Of a DNA stretch of 64,000 bases, positions 22,971-36,480 are shown one piece after another. How positions within the stretch are numbered: the first letter of the stretch is position 1; each line of letters opens with the position of its first letter. Source of the stretch: Allium sativum (taxonomy: Eukaryota; Streptophyta; Magnoliopsida; Asparagales; Amaryllidaceae). The notes beneath the pieces were generated by a model. That model was not told where the DNA came from, searched no databases, and saw only the letters and a list, made by a program, of their open reading frames with translations. The DNA lies in NCBI GenBank assembly GCA_030737875.1, contig CM060912.1:207961231-208025230 (forward strand), written 5' to 3'. Made by a program: the position numbers and the translations under genes.

Positions 22971-25214
22971 GTGAGATTTATTGGGCATATAGTGTCCAAA
23001 GAGGGGTTAGCTGTAGACCCCGCAAAAGTAGTAGCGGTGCAAGATTGGAAGGCACCAAGGAATGCAACCGAGGTCCGAAGCTTCCTCGGGCTTGCAGGCT
23101 TTTATCGGAAGTTAATCAGAGATTTTGCAAAAATCTCAGCTCCTCTTACAAGTCTAACAAAGAAGAATCTAGTTTTCTCTTGGGATTTGGATTGCGAGTT
23201 TGCTTTCCAACACTTAAAAAGGGCTCTTACAACAGCCCCAGTTCTGACCTTGCCGGATGGAAGCAAAATGTTTACAGTATACACGGATGCATGCGGGACA
23301 GGACTAGGCGCTGTCCTAATGCAAGAAGGAAGGGTAGTAGCTTATGGCGGAAGACGGTTGAAAGTTCATGAAAGGAACTACCCAACCCACGACCTTGAGT
23401 TGGCCGCCATCGTCTTTGCGCTTAAGTCTTGGCGCCACTATCTCCTAGGTGAGAAATTTGAATTGTATACTGACCATAAATCTTTGAAGTATCTCTTCTC
23501 GCAGAAGGACCTTAACTTAAGGCAACAAAGGTGGATGGAGTTTCTTGCCTCGTATGATTTCGAGATTTCCTACACTCCTGGCAAGGGCAACGTAGTCGCA
23601 GATGCCTTGAGTAGAAAGAAGCTAACGTTGAGCCTGCTATTTGTTGAAAGGCGAAGCCTAGAGTTTATAGCCAGTTTTGATTTTAGGCCCTCCTATGATT
23701 TTGTACCCGATCTGTTAGCATCGCTAGAAGTGCGGCCCACTCTCTTAGACTCAATAGGGACCGCACAACGAGAAGACCCTCAACTTGTAGAAGTGGTTGA
23801 TAAGCTCGTTAGGGGTGAGACTTCTAGTCACCTCGATAGATACACCATCGACGACAAAGGGTGGTTAAGACGGGATGGAAGACTATGCGTCCCACAGGCA
23901 AAGGAGTTGGTGAAGAAAGTTCTTGAGGAGGCACATCATTCCAAGATGACAATACATCCAGGTGGGGACAAAATGTACAAGGACTTAAAGAGAGTTTTCT
24001 TTTGGAGTGGCATGAAGAAGGACGTGGCAGATTTTGTTTCTAAGTGCATGATTTGCCAACAAGTCAAGGCGGAGCAGAAGAAGCCTGGCGGTCTGCTCCA
24101 TCCTCTAGAGGTCCCACAGTGGAAGTGGGATAGCATTTCAATGGACTTCATTGATGGGCTGCCTAGGTCTAGAAGAGGCAACACTAGCATTTGGGTAATA
24201 GTGGATAGGCTTACTAAAAGCGCCCACTTTTTACCTGTCAAGAGTAGAAGGATTGCCTCGTCTCTAGCATCTCTTTATCTTAAGGAGATAGTTCGACTCC
24301 ATGGAGTACCTTCCAGCATTATTAGCGACAGAGATCCTATCTTCACAAGCGAGTTTTGGCGGAGTCTGCAAGAAGCTGTAGGCACACAGTTATGTTTGAG
24401 CACGGCCTATCACCCCCAAACCGATGGTCAGACGGAAAGGATGAACAGGATTTTGGAAGACCTTTTGAGACTTTGCGTCCTTGACTTTGGAGGGACTTGG
24501 GAGGACCATCTTCCTTTGGTGGAATTTGCCTACAACAACAGCTACCAAGCCACCATCGGGATGGCGCCCTTCGAAGCTTTATATGGAAGACCGTGCCGAT
24601 CGCCCACTTGTTGGTGGGAGTCTACTGACAAGCTCATACTTGGACCAGATATGATCCAAGAGACTTCAGAGAAAGTAGACTTAATACGGAGAAGAATGAA
24701 GACAGCCCAAGACAGACAAAAATCCTACACAGACAAGAGAAGGACCGACCTTGAATTTGAGGTTGGGGACAGGGTTTTCCTTAAGGTGTCTCCTTTAAGG
24801 AACGTCGTTCGCTTTGGATCCACAGGGAAGCTAGCACCAAGATTTGTAGGGCCGTTTCCTATCATCGAGAAGATTGGGAAGATGGCCTATAGGTTAGAGT
24901 TACCCGAGAGAGTGGCCGGAGTTCACAACGTCTTTCATGTTTCTCACCTCCGGAAGTTTCTACATGAGTCAGCGGAAGTGGTAGAGCCAAACATTCTAGA
25001 AGAAGCTGAAGTAGAACGCGAAGCAACTGTGAGGAAAGTTCCAACTCGCATCTTAGGAACTGAAGTGAAAAAGCTACGCAACCGCGAAGTCAAACTCGTC
25101 AAAGTTCAGTGGAGCGACGCCGAGGAAGACGCGACTTGGGAAACTGAGGATAGAATACGCGCAGCCTACCCTTTTCTTTTTGAGGGTACATTTTTGATCT
25201 CTTTTTTTTCTTAA
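22971..25214 (+). CDS. Gypsy-2 pol 3' part: RT thumb, RNase H, integrase, chromodomain
   Basis: The only long intact coding stretch in the window, 747 codons. Residues 1-60 are the RT thumb ([15 protein letters not shown]). RNase H spans about 100-215 with D106, E143, D168 and D211. Integrase has an HHCC zinc-binding domain (H323, H329, C359, C362) and a catalytic core with D392, D453 and E489; D453 and E489 are separated by 35 residues as expected. A GPF module lies at 621-645 and a chromodomain at about 708-736. All catalytic residues are present, but upstream stops (22439, 22926) and a frameshift near 22870 separate it from the rest of RT, so the ATG shown is only the first internal one. 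Family: Ty3/gypsy chromovirus, Tekay/Del-like. Confidence 0.95.
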   Translation: MRFIGHIVSKEGLAVDPAKVVAVQDWKAPRNATEVRSFLGLAGFYRKLIRDFAKISAPLTSLTKKNLVFSWDLDCEFAFQHLKRALTTAPVLTLPDGSKMFTVYTDACGTGLGAVLMQEGRVVAYGGRRLKVHERNYPTHDLELAAIVFALKSWRHYLLGEKFELYTDHKSLKYLFSQKDLNLRQQRWMEFLASYDFEISYTPGKGNVVADALSRKKLTLSLLFVERRSLEFIASFDFRPSYDFVPDLLASLEVRPTLLDSIGTAQREDPQLVEVVDKLVRGETSSHLDRYTIDDKGWLRRDGRLCVPQAKELVKKVLEEAHHSKMTIHPGGDKMYKDLKRVFFWSGMKKDVADFVSKCMICQQVKAEQKKPGGLLHPLEVPQWKWDSISMDFIDGLPRSRRGNTSIWVIVDRLTKSAHFLPVKSRRIASSLASLYLKEIVRLHGVPSSIISDRDPIFTSEFWRSLQEAVGTQLCLSTAYHPQTDGQTERMNRILEDLLRLCVLDFGGTWEDHLPLVEFAYNNSYQATIGMAPFEALYGRPCRSPTCWWESTDKLILGPDMIQETSEKVDLIRRRMKTAQDRQKSYTDKRRTDLEFEVGDRVFLKVSPLRNVVRFGSTGKLAPRFVGPFPIIEKIGKMAYRLELPERVAGVHNVFHVSHLRKFLHESAEVVEPNILEEAEVEREATVRKVPTRILGTEVKKLRNREVKLVKVQWSDAEEDATWETEDRIRAAYPFLFEGTFLISFFS

Positions 25215-25791
25215 AGTCATGTTAGTATCTATCTTTTTAGGTATATCTCCCCGACCTTACCCTTTTATCCTTAGGTGGAAACCCCTTTGGATGTAAACAT
25301 GTAATTGAAACATGTTATGGATGATGGTTGCAAGTGGTTGCAAATGTTTGCTAGTGGTTGCTCGTGGATGCATATACACACACAATCTAGGGTTTTAGAT
25401 CGTCTCAGTCACTTCATATTGCATATGCATATATGTGTTTATGTTCGTATATGGTTGAAGCTTAATATGTTATCACATGGATGTCGCATTTGTTTGAATG
25501 ATTGCGCACTCATGTAGAATTATGAATAGGAAAAAGTTTTCATACATAATGGATTCATGACACTTACATAATTTGCATTAAGGAGGTCAATTGAATCAGT
25601 AGACCGCCTGATTTTTGCATTAGATAAGGACATGTACACACACGATGCATATGATCATGAAGCATTAGAAGTCTTTTAAGGACAATGGACGCTCGTGTTT
25701 GATGATTGAGTAGATGGACATTTGGATGGTAGGATATATGTTCTCCTAGACTTGGAGATTTCGGGGACGAAATCCTTTAAGGAGGGGAGAA
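25215..25791 (+). other. Gypsy-2 3' tail and polypurine tract
   Basis: Non-coding tail homologous to 4199-4707, including the TTTCGGGGACGAAATCC segment. The polypurine tract AAGGAGGGGAGAA at 25779-25791 primes plus-strand synthesis and abuts the LTR. Confidence 0.85.
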
Positions 25792-28700
25792 TGTAACACC
25801 CCGTATTTCTGTTAACACTAAAGTTGCTAATACAAAAATAAATGTGTAAAGGGGATATGTATCTAATGTGCATACAAGAATAATAATAAATGTGTAAAGG
25901 TGAGATGTATCTAATGTGCATACAAGAATAATAATAAATGTGTAAAGGGGAGATGTATCTAATGTGCATACAAAAATAATAATAAATGTGTAAAGGGGAG
26001 ATGTATCTAATGCGTACGTATTTATATGGATTGACAAATAATAGTAAATGTACAATAAGAAAGAAATGGTGAACATAATTGGCTTCTCTTTACAACAGAC
26101 GGCTCTGGTTAACCCTAGCTTCATCGACGGCTCAAATTAACTTGCAACTGTATAAAAAGACCCTAGGTCTCAAACTAAAAATTCACAAAAAAAAGAATAA
26201 GAATTGGAGTCACCATGCTGTCTGCTGAGAACTAGAGGGAGCCTCCACTTGAAAGAGACGAACACATAGCGAATACAAACTAAAAGATTAAAAAGCAACA
26301 ACAAATTAGAATCAAAGCAACGTCTTCCCAAAGGAAAGCTTTGCAAATTCAGAATTTCAGAACTCAGAAAACAAGACCGTCTACGATCGTAAGTTTAGCT
26401 ACATTTTTAGAATGCGAATTAATATGAATATCATGTGTTGCGATGAAATGATAATAGTACGATACTCGTTATGTTATTAATATACATTTGTGATTTGATT
26501 CTATTATCATGTTGAATTGAGAATTATTAAGTATGATGTTTATTATGTTTTATAACATTAATCTATGCCAGTGACTTGATTCTATTATCATGTTAAATTT
26601 GGGATTATTGGATTAGATTATTTGTATAAGCATGGACTTGGATTGTAACATCTTATGAGAATTGTGTAGTTTATTATGCAAGTTTATGTAGTGAAGTTAT
26701 GCGACCAATTGTCAAATCTATATGTTCATGTTTATGCAAAACTTATGCCATGTTCACACTTATCATATGTTGGGATTAATTTGCAAGTATGTTTAAATCT
26801 ATGTTACTAATTAACACATGTGTATGTTGATTAGCCTATGTTGCTAACTCACATATACGTATGTTGATTTGCCTATGTTGCAAATTAACATATGTATATG
26901 GATTAGTTCATATTGCTAATTCTCATGTATGTTGTTAATATGGCCAATGTTAAAAACACGTATATCTTGAGTTAGCCTATAAGTGCAAGTCCATACCTAT
27001 GACATTATAATGTTTATGTTAGTCTTTTTGCAAGTTTGTACCTATGACATTATAGTGTTCATGTTAGTTATTTTGCAAGTTCACCCCTAAAATGTTCATG
27101 TTAGTTATTTTGCAAGTACACCCTATTATGTTCATATTGATTATGCCATCAATACCAAAGTTACACCCTTGTCATGTTTATGCTAATTTATGCCAATTTG
27201 CGTATATTAAATTAGGCTAAGTTTTTAGCCTAATACTTTACACCAAAAATCATGTGAACGTAAATTAGGCTGAGATGGTTAGCCTAATATTGGACGGGGT
27301 AACGTTGGGTTAAAATGATAATTTTAGGAAAACTTGCCATAAATTGGTCATTAATCACATAAGTGATTTATGGGATAAAAAGGCATTAATTACCTTAATT
27401 AATGAGATTAATTGGAAATGAATGTGACAGTAATTTGAATTTGAATAATTTACATAATTAAAATGTAAATTAGAAAATACGAACGCGCTTAACCCGAGGT
27501 TGGATTGAGTTGTGACGTAAACCTTCCCGGACCCGCCCGGCTGTCCAGTTGTCACAACAATAGCTATCCAATGTGAGAGGTTAAGGCATGGGGCCCAATA
27601 AAAACCCGAGGTTAAACTGAGTTATGGCGTAAGACTGCCCGGACCCAACCGGCATACAGGCAGCCACAACAATATCTGTCTAATCTGAGAGGTTGGTGCT
27701 CTAATAAGACAATTAGAGCTGAGTTAGGACTGATAGGGTTAAGTCAATTTAATAAATACTTAACCAAATTCAACATGTTAAATATTTTGGATGGGTGGGT
27801 GTTAGGTTCATTCTGACACTTAACCACTTAACATGTTTGACTAGAAAACCTAGTAACGGGGACCCGTTTCAGCAGTAACCCAATTAGGTATCATGGTACC
27901 CTGAACTAGGCAGGGTGGGGCACGATTACTGGGTTGATTGTAAGTGGTCAAAAGCGACGGCGGTTGGTGCACAGTGTGGGTTCTAATAGAGTGCGGTCGT
28001 GCACACACACTGGAGCAGACAAGTCAGGGCACTGGAGCATCAGTAGTATACCCTATGCATGCTAGAATTGTGTCGGGGCCGCCACCATAGGACTTGATAC
28101 ACCCCATGGTGGGACCAGCATAGGTATCTACCATATAGGGCCGTAGGACACATGTGAATATACGAGTAGGAGCCGATCTTTTAAAGAAAGAGAAAGGGAT
28201 CACTTCACCCCAATCACGGGGTGCCTGTTGGTATAAGAATTAGTAGGTGCAGAGATAGAGATTTAAAATAGGGTGCGAGGGGATGTTCGTTTTAGGACAC
28301 CTTATCTAGTTCTAAGATAGTCTATTATCCTGATATCGTCATGTTCTCACTTTATGCAAGTCATGATCTTTTTATTATTAACATTCTAGGAATATAGCTA
28401 GACTTACCAGACTTATGTCTGACCCATTTTCCTTTCGTCTTCTTTTCTTCCGTCCCCCCCCCCCCCCCCCCGGTCCACAGGGAGGAAACACCGCAGCTTA
28501 GTCAGTTTTTCATCCAGCTTGAAGAGAGAGAATGTATTGCTTGGATTTCTTTCATTTGGACCATGGCTTTGGATATCATTTATGGGGATTATGCAGCTTT
28601 ATTTATGTTTCATGCTTCTTTAACTTTTAAAATCAGACAGTATTATGGTTGTAATAATTGGAAGTTTGTTTTGAGACAATGTTGGAAATGTTCTCTATGA

Positions 28701-28859
28701 ACACGTATTTATGATAATAAAAGTCTGTTGGTTTTTCCGCTGCTTATTTATATGTGTTTATATCTGTCTTGTGTTTTATCTGTGTCTTTTACTTAAAAAC
28801 CTCCACCAAAATTAAGGCATTCCCTTTGTGAGTGACCTTAACGGAGGTGGGGTGTTTCA
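25792..28859 (+). mobile_element. Gypsy-2 3' LTR
   Basis: A 3,068-bp copy of the 5' LTR with the same termini, TATA box (26151-26158), four-unit 48-bp array (25837-26028) and poly(A) signal (28716-28721). The main visible difference is a run of 18 C at 28454-28471 where the 5' LTR has eight. Confidence 0.97.
28454..28471 (+). repeat. C18 homopolymer in gypsy-2 3' LTR
   Basis: 18 consecutive C in the pyrimidine tract before CACAG. The homologous site near 20244 has only about eight C, so this is a recent slippage expansion or an assembly or sequencing artefact. Confidence 0.9.
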
Positions 28860-29382
28860 GTATTAATGTAAAATTCATCTTGTTGACATTTCAAAAATTC
28901 TGTTAACTTCCATCATATGGCAGTAGTATATATAACTGTTCAGAAACCAATTTGATCAAATTCTCGATTGAAAATGATATTTAATTTATAAAAACTATTT
29001 ATTTATTAAATATAACGTTATAATTTATAAACGTTTCCACAGCGACTAATTAAAAATTTGATTTGGACATAACTTACAGTTTATAATATGAAATCTCCAT
29101 TTTTCTCTTTCATTAGAAAAATATAATCAAATAGATCTTATCATTTCTTGTTTCATTGAATTCCGACTTATATCGAATTCTATATATTCAGTTGAAGTTC
29201 AAAGCGTTAAATTATAAACTATCTCGATTATTTCGAGCTCGTTTATAATTTAATTATAATTATATGTTCAAACTTCGCTTTAATTAATAAATTCCTTATA
29301 AAATCGTTTTATATCCAAATAAAATATTTAAAACAAAAATTAAATATTCAGAATTTACTGGCTAAAAATCCGGGTCGTTACA
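28860..29382 (-). mobile_element. Giant solo LTR 1, right part
   Basis: Starts with the right copy of the gypsy-2 duplication (GTATT, 28860-28864) and ends CGGGTCGTTACA at 29382, the counterpart of CGGGTTATTACA at the end of the complete giant-LTR element. It is followed by AGACT (29383-29387), which equals 12012-12016, so the solo LTR has a perfect 5-bp duplication in the LINE. Confidence 0.92.
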
Positions 29383-30049
29383 AGACTGGCGGGTACATTG
29401 TCTGTTTCCATTGTACCACTACCGCCTGCTCCTATGACGGGGGTCGGCTAAAGCCGATCTAGATTTTGAGAGTTCAGGCGGTTTCACTGCTCACCTCTTC
29501 TAATTCTTCACCTTTCCCCTACCATCTACCTACCCTCCCTTAATTTCTTATATTGTTTGCTATTGCCGTAGGTCTGAGGTTTTTAGGTTTTCCTGGTTTG
29601 TCTCTCTTTAGCCTTCAGCTTATTGGAGGAGCATTTCAGGTGATTTTCTGGATCATTCTGTTGTTACGGTCTCGGAGGTGGAGCAGGAGCTTTCAACAGG
29701 ACTTTTTCTAGGATGGGAGCAGAAGAGTTCAGAGGATTGGTTTCGCATTTTGGCCTTCTACACATGTTGGTTTCAGATCTCTGTCCTTTTTCATTGGACC
29801 ACTGACGACATTGGACTTTACACCATCTTTGGTGTGTGCCTTCTGAGACTCCGGTTGATGTCAGCTCTTCTTTTAGTCTCCTAGTCTTACTTGTATTTTT
29901 CGTTCTCATCAACCGTATTTTTCTTGTTTCATTTTACTTATGTATGTGTGCAGATTATGTAGTCATTTCTACATAATCTGTTTTTGTAAGCCATTGGAGA
30001 ATGGCTAGATTCTCCTTTTTGTTATATATATTTCTTTTGATTAAAAAAA
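29383..30049 (+). mobile_element. LINE 3' end and 3' UTR
   Basis: Continuation of the LINE after the solo LTR. It is largely pyrimidine-rich, ends with GATTAAAAAAA near 30049, and has no further domain. The short A-tail and the switch at 30050 to PMD-gene sequence mark the LINE 3' terminus, so the LINE inserted into the 5' part of the PMD gene region. Confidence 0.7.
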
Positions 30050-31586
30050 TTTGCAAGATCATCATAGAACGAGCAACGATGATTTGATGTCGGTATGTTT
30101 TCTCGTTATAAGTTTCTTAAGTAGTTTAAGTTGTCAAATTTTTATTGTATTTCTTACATGTTACTTTAAATATTTACAGTAAAAAAATAATTACCACCAT
30201 AGATCACACGTCCTCCATTGACTTAGTGACCTCCAATCATCCACGAGTGTTAGCTTTACTTGATCGTATAGGATTCTTATTAGTACACAGATTGGGTTAC
30301 CTCTAGTTGGATCGCCATCTCATCACTATGTTAGTTGATAAATGGAGACAGAAGACACATCCACATTCCATTTGAGAGTTGGTGAGATGACCATCACTTT
30401 GGGTGATGTTGAGGTCCTACTTGGCTTTCCCATTGATGGTTCTTCATTGAGGACTCCAGAGACAGCGGACTATATGGAGATGTGTATGAGGCTTCTAGGT
30501 CTCACTCTTCCTGCTAAGCAGTGGTGGGGAAATGTGCAAATTGACACTAGTTGGTATAGACTGCAGTTTCAGGCAGATATTCCAGAGGATGCCATGCAGG
30601 AGCAAATAGAGCAACGTGCTAGAGCTATCATATTTTATATCGTTAATTCATGATTGATATGCGATCATTCAAAGACTCGAGTATGGCTTATATGGTTGCA
30701 TTTTCTGGAGAATTTTGATGACTGGTAGACATATTCTTGGGGCAGTGCTACATTAGCATACACATACACCGAACGGACCAGGGTCGCGTTGATGGAGAAC
30801 GCTTCACTTGGAGGTTGTCCTTCTTTAATACAAGTAATTTATTTTAATATGAATTTTTATGTAGTATATTAGATATGCATATGCTTTAGTTTTTCTTACA
30901 TATTTTGTTTGTAGCTATTGCCTTGGACGTATCTTCCTGTTGGTAGACTCGAAATGAAGTCACCAAATATTGATTTTTTTTGCCGTACGGGTCTAGGTAT
31001 TTTTATTATGCAACTTAATTACTTTTTGTTTGTTTAGTTAGTTCATCTATCTCTTATTACGTCGCAATTGCAGGTGGATTGGAAGGAAGAGCACGTTGCA
31101 TACTCTGAGGCGTAATCTACTATTCTACCGCAATGAGTTAGACATGCTCAGCCCGGATGTTGTTACATGGACTCCATATGCATATGATCTAGGGCAGCTT
31201 CCATCCCTATATATTGCTTCGGTTGATCAATGGACCCCCCCTCCCCCTGTGTGCCCGTTATATGTTTCAACGAAGTGGATTACCATCTTTCTGATTGAGT
31301 AATGCATTGGTTCGGATTTAGATAGCACCTTCCTAATGTAGTCCCACATTACCAGATTGACCTAGCAGTAGCTGCGGAGTACGAGATGGCCATTGAGACA
31401 TGGAACCATCAGCGTATGCGTACGCAACAGGAGAGGGAGTTCACTTTGACCGATGAGGAGTATTATGCATGTTGTCGTTATACAGAGTAGACAGATCCTC
31501 CAATGTGCCGTAGAGGACACAAGTATGCGTTGGAGATGCAAGAAGACAATACACGACTGAAGACTAAAATTTACCGAATGCGGTAA
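30050..31586 (+). pseudogene. Plant mobile domain (PMD, MAIN/MAIL1-like) gene of a MULE
   Basis: Degenerate multi-exon gene with a plant mobile domain. Visible motifs are DLVTSNHPRVLALLDRIGFL near 30217, TSTFHLRVGEMTITLGDVEVLL near 30360 (the best-conserved PMD core), FDDW then TYSWGSATLAYTY near 30716, LPWTYLPVGRLEM near 30920, and RRNLLFYRNELDMLSPDVV near 31110. Candidate introns have GT/AG ends at about 30092-30178, 30835-30914 and 30997-31072. Several stops and a frameshift (near 30651 and 31303) break it; the last codons before the stop at 31584-31586 read KIYRMR. PMD genes are common passengers of plant MULEs and gypsy elements. A MULE transposase lies convergently at 45166-48351, now separated by a later insertion. 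Confidence 0.8.
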
Positions 31587-31672
31587 ATATATATCTTGCT
31601 TGAGTCAACCATTCCTAGATATCATAACGAGTATGGTATGTGAAAGTTATATCGCTCTATGTCATCTACGAA
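31587..31672. other. PMD 3' flank
   Basis: Short AT-rich stretch between the PMD stop and the tandem repeat, part of the inter-gene spacer of the PMD-MULE element. Nothing else seen. Confidence 0.4.
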
Positions 31673-31846
31673 TTATTATGTTGTAGGTTTATTTTGCTTC
31701 CAAAGTTGAATCGCTCTATGCATTGTATGGTTTATTATGTTGTAGGTTTAGTTTGCTTCCAAAGTTGTATCGCTCTATGTATTGTTCAGCTTATTATGTT
31801 GTAGGTTTATTTTGCTTCCAAAGTTGTATTGCTTTATGTATTGTAC
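31673..31846. repeat. 59-bp tandem repeat between PMD gene and MULE transposase
   Basis: Three units starting TTATTATGTTGTAGGTTTA at 31673, 31732 and 31791, exactly 59 bp apart. The complete giant-LTR element inserted near the end of the third unit, and a diverged partial unit resumes right of it near 45037. Confidence 0.9.
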
Positions 31847-34800
31847 TGTGACGATAAGGAATTTCTTTCGATCTGAATCGATCGCTAAACAGACTAAGAC
31901 CGCTCGAAACCCCTGATTGTTTTGAGAATACGACAAATTGGAATGCAAACAGAAGAACATTTCATTGTTAATTACAACAATTCCATCAGAATACAAGAAT
32001 ATACAAAGTATAAATCAATATTACACATTTGCTAAATACCAGAGATTACAATAAATTACTGCAGCGGAAAAATAATACAATACACAACTGCAAGTAATAC
32101 ACTGATACAGAGCTTTCCGACTATCGCTTCAGCTGTAAATCAGGATCATGTGAATATAAATCTGCAAAACCAAAACTACTAGCTGCCCGTGTCAAAATAA
32201 GGGGACCCAGAGTTTAGGTTAAAACAATAAACTCCAGGTTAGTCATGTGACTGGTGTGAGAACTAAAACAGTTATTTAAAACTTTACATTAAATCAGATA
32301 TATCAAGGGACCACGCGGTATAACACGGAACGGGTTTCCTCCCAAGAATACCAGTGCATATAACAAAGCGACGCAATGCTTTTTGAAAAAATGAAGCTAT
32401 TATAAGACCCAGGTCCCATCACACAATGCAACACAAGCTGGAGGGGAGGTTTTTCCCTTATAATAGCCAAACATGCTTAGTACGTTAAAAACAAATCATT
32501 TGATGCTATTATAAGTGCATAGTGTGTAAAACAATTTCAAATCATAAGTATCAATCATAGACGGCATGGGTACCATATATCATGTCGCCAATACTAGGCT
32601 CTACAATCAAAACCGCAAAGTCACGTATTTGGAAGTTGGATTTCCATCAGTGAACTGAGGCAAAAGATAGTCTTCTACCGAATTCAAGATGCTCTAGCCC
32701 GTGTCTCAGGATCAGAGCTCGAGTGACCCTTGGAGCGACAGGGCCGGTCCGCCGATGTGGATTAAAATGCCTGAACATTGCGTTTCCCGCCCTTTGGGCT
32801 TCAATGAGACAAATGACTCCATTGGCTCCACACAGTCACCGATATATCTGAGGCTCCTCGCAACAGAAACAACCACACAGGTGAAAATAATATAAATGTC
32901 AGGGCTGGTAGGTCACTGACACCACCCTAGCTAGAAGGAAACACATGCCCTCCCTGGGGTCCTCTCCCGTTTTTGGTTCACAACCGAGGTGTGAGGCTCA
33001 TGAATCAACGCTACACAAAGCTATGCCACACGGGTGTTGCTTCGATCATCAACCACAAGACTTTGCTTTCCAACAGAAGCCTCGATCATTTACCACTTAG
33101 GCATGCAACACAGGCAATTCACTCCATGCGATTGATATCCATCAATATATAACCCTTGAGCTCGTACGCCTCAGAGAAGGGCGTTAAGAAAGAGAATAAA
33201 TTCTCCGCCGCCAAATAGATATACATTTAATAGAAATCAATCACACAGTATAAAATCCAATGTCAGACACACAGTCCATTTACAAGTTCGTTCCGGGTCT
33301 GAACCAAACCGCAGGCACCTTGTACCTCGCATATCCATCGATCTCCAAGTACGTCTGGACGATCACCAACTGATTCCCTCCTCTTGGGTGTACAGCCCAA
33401 TCAAGATCATCAGTAATCACCCAAACGATGTGAAGACCTCCAGTCTTCGACCACTGTCTTCATCATCGACACCATGTCGAATCAGTTATTCAGAATGGGG
33501 TAAACCCGGTCTTTCTGAATAACTCGCGTATATAATAAACAAGTGTTACACAAACACAACATACACCTCATTCCAATTCAGAATATTCTTTTATTCAAAT
33601 ATTCTTATACTTTGGGAAAGGTTCCCATTAATTGTATCAAAGATAGATTCTTTAAATTTATTCTTTAATCTTCTTTTGAATATCAATTCAAATTAGCCGG
33701 GATTAGCGAACCACACCGAAGTAATCATTTATTTTATTTCCCAATCCCAACCTATTCATCCCATGAAGTAAAACTGATCATACTTCATATCTAACACCAC
33801 GGTGTTATCGGTAAATTCAATTACCATTTCATGTTAAATTTAACTATCCCCTGGAGCAAAACTGGTGATACTCCATCTCGATTATCTCAATCTAATTAAA
33901 GATTCATTAAAACTCCACTTGGTTTTAATCTTCCCAATAATCACTATCAATGATTATTTAACTTGGGAAACACATCCTGTCTTTAACTGGGTTAAAGAAC
34001 CAATGTCATTTAAACACGGTTCACTATAAATCCAAAATCACATTCCATTAATTATCGGGTTAAAGAACAAGTGTTATTTAAAACACTGTTCACGATAAAC
34101 CCAAAAATCAATTCAAAATCAATTCAAAATCAATTCCAATTAAATACCATTTAATTGGTACACTTCATTAAATCTAAATAAAAAGATTTAATATTTTTCT
34201 CAATTGGGTTTAAGAACAGTATTAATGAAGATACCATTCACGACAAACCCAAATCCCGTTTGATATTAAATACAAGGCTCTGAATATAAAATATATCGGC
34301 TTATATTCAATATCAAATTCTACGACCAACAAATATCGTATTGGAAATAACGATATAAATATATCTTTCAAATTTTCATAACAATATCTGTATAATCACG
34401 AAATCCAACATCGAAATATTCCAAAGACAATTTCGATTCAAATACATTCCAATTCAATTATTGGAAATTCTGGTTATTCTCAAAACCATTTCAAATCCAC
34501 TTTATTTATTTTAAAATTAAATGGAATTATAATTCTAGTTCAAAACTAGTTCATTTCTATAAAAATCTATTTATATCTTTTCAAATATGGAAATTTTCAT
34601 CCTTATTCTTCACAAATCATTTCTTATGATTTTACACAAATATTACTATTTTTAATAATTTTATCAAGGCCCGTACAGTCGATTTCCATCAACGGCCATC
34701 GAACTGCACTTACAGCGACCTTTTCCAAATTTGATTTGGACATAATTCCAAATCCAACCATTATATTTCAAATCGCTAATATTCATTAAAAAGCTCTTTT

Positions 34801-34926
34801 CGACACGAACCCAACGGTTCCGGTATTAGGAGAATCCGACGGTCTGATCTCCCGTAATATCCATTCGAAGTCAATGGTCGAAATTAGCGAACTGTCGCAG
34901 CGCGGCGCGTTCTATTCAGGCCATTA

Positions 34927-34952
34927 TATATATAATATATATTATATATATT
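34927..34952. repeat. (TA)n-rich microsatellite
   Basis: Alternating TA tract in the giant LTR; the counterpart at 41998-42031 has a different length. A similar tract occurs at 56672-56697 in giant solo LTR 3. Confidence 0.85.
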
Positions 34953-35224
34953 TCGTCGATTTCCTTTTTAAAATATATTTTATAAATCATTTTAAATTCG
35001 TTTTCGAAACGATTTCGACTTCATATTCAATTTCTAATCAAAATTGAATATTCCACATCATTGATATGCAAATGATAATATTTTCAAAACGTTATATTTT
35101 GAAATTACTTCCTTTTCTATATTCATTTTAAAAACGAATATAATCGATATAAATATCGTTTGCGTCAAAATGGCGCATATCTAATCAACACGGCTTTATA
35201 TATTTCAATAACTTCGTTATTCTA

Positions 35225-35620
35225 TTCAACAAATGAATATTTTCTTCAACACATGAATATATATTTTTATTCAACACATGAATATATATTTTATTCAACA
35301 CATGAATATATATTTTTATTCAACACATAAATATATATTTTTATTCAACACGTGAATATATATATTTTATTCAACACATGAATATATATTTTTATTCAAC
35401 ACATGAATATATATTTTTATTCAACACATGAATTTATATTTTTATTCAACACATGAATATATATTTTATTCAACACATGAATTTATATTTTTCAACACAT
35501 GAATTTTCGTTCTATTCAACGCATGAATTTTCATTCTATTCAACACATGAGTTTATATTTTTCAACACATGAATTTTCGTTCTATTTAACACATGAATAT
35601 TTTCTTTTATAATATTCTTT
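35225..35620. repeat. ~24-bp ATTCAACACATGAATATATA array
   Basis: About sixteen units of ATTCAACACATGAAT followed by a variable T/A tract, with shorter variant units at the right end. The counterpart in the other LTR is 42308-42690. It is absent from both solo LTRs of the family in this window. Confidence 0.92.
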
Positions 35621-36289
35621 ATTTTCCAAATTAGAATGAGGTCCAATCAATTACCATATAATGTTAATTATATGGATTACATACAACACATGTATATAAT
35701 AGCAACGATAAATAATCAACCATCATCCAGAGTGCACCACACAACTGCATAAGCATTAAATATCAATAATTAATGCTTACACAGTCTGTCAACCCATTGA
35801 TTGACATACAACTAAACAATCGGGATTAGTGTACGTCAAATATCATCCCAATACCCGTATGGGGTTTCAAATCAACAAACACGGATTTTTATTTGTGCAG
35901 TTGGGCGATGTGTAAAATTTATTGTCCCAATCAATATCAGTCAAATCAGTGTATATAAACAAATCGTCCGATTTGTTTATTACTATTTATTTTATATACA
36001 CGTTAAAAATCATATTTTTAACTATAAAATATTTTATTTCATTCCACATCACACAATCAAATTTCACAACACAGCAATCAAACAAACAAGTCATCCATGG
36101 TCTGTGGACGATGGGTGTTGGGTGCTACTAAGCACCGTCTGCATCCTAGTATATATTTCAACTAGAAATCAAAATAAAAGTGAGGAGTTCTCACAAAGAG
36201 TTCCACTCCGCCGTTTTATTTCTGAAATTCAGAGCAGTCTGGATCTGCCCATGCTTCCAACGCACTCTTCTCCACGTTGTTCATATTAA

Positions 36290-36480
36290 AATCACATTTT
36301 TAATATGATGTTCTATACATTAAAAATCATATTTTTAATCTTTTTATACTATAAAAATCATATTTTTAATCATTCTATAGTATAAAAATCATATTTTTAA
36401 TCATTCTATAATATAAAAATCATATTTTTAATCTTTCTATAATATAATCATATTTTTAATCTTTCTATAATATAAAAAAA
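36290..36480. repeat. ~31-bp AAATCATATTTTTAATC array
   Basis: About five to six units of TAAAAATCATATTTTTAATC plus TTTCTATAATA. Homologous array at 43383-43590. Each unit has a near-palindromic core. Confidence 0.9.

Noticed and set aside
22949..23371. 140-codon plus-strand frame overlapping pol
   Set aside because: Out-of-frame shadow of the RT-RNase H coding region, which carries the catalytic motifs in the other frame.
29664..29912. Open frames on both strands in the LINE 3' end
   Set aside because: Downstream of ORF2 in the LINE 3' UTR, with no protein similarity recognised on either strand.
35225..35620. Regular ~24-bp repeats suggestive of a CRISPR array
   Set aside because: Units are contiguous and degenerate with no unique spacers or cas genes, in a plant LTR that is duplicated at 42308.
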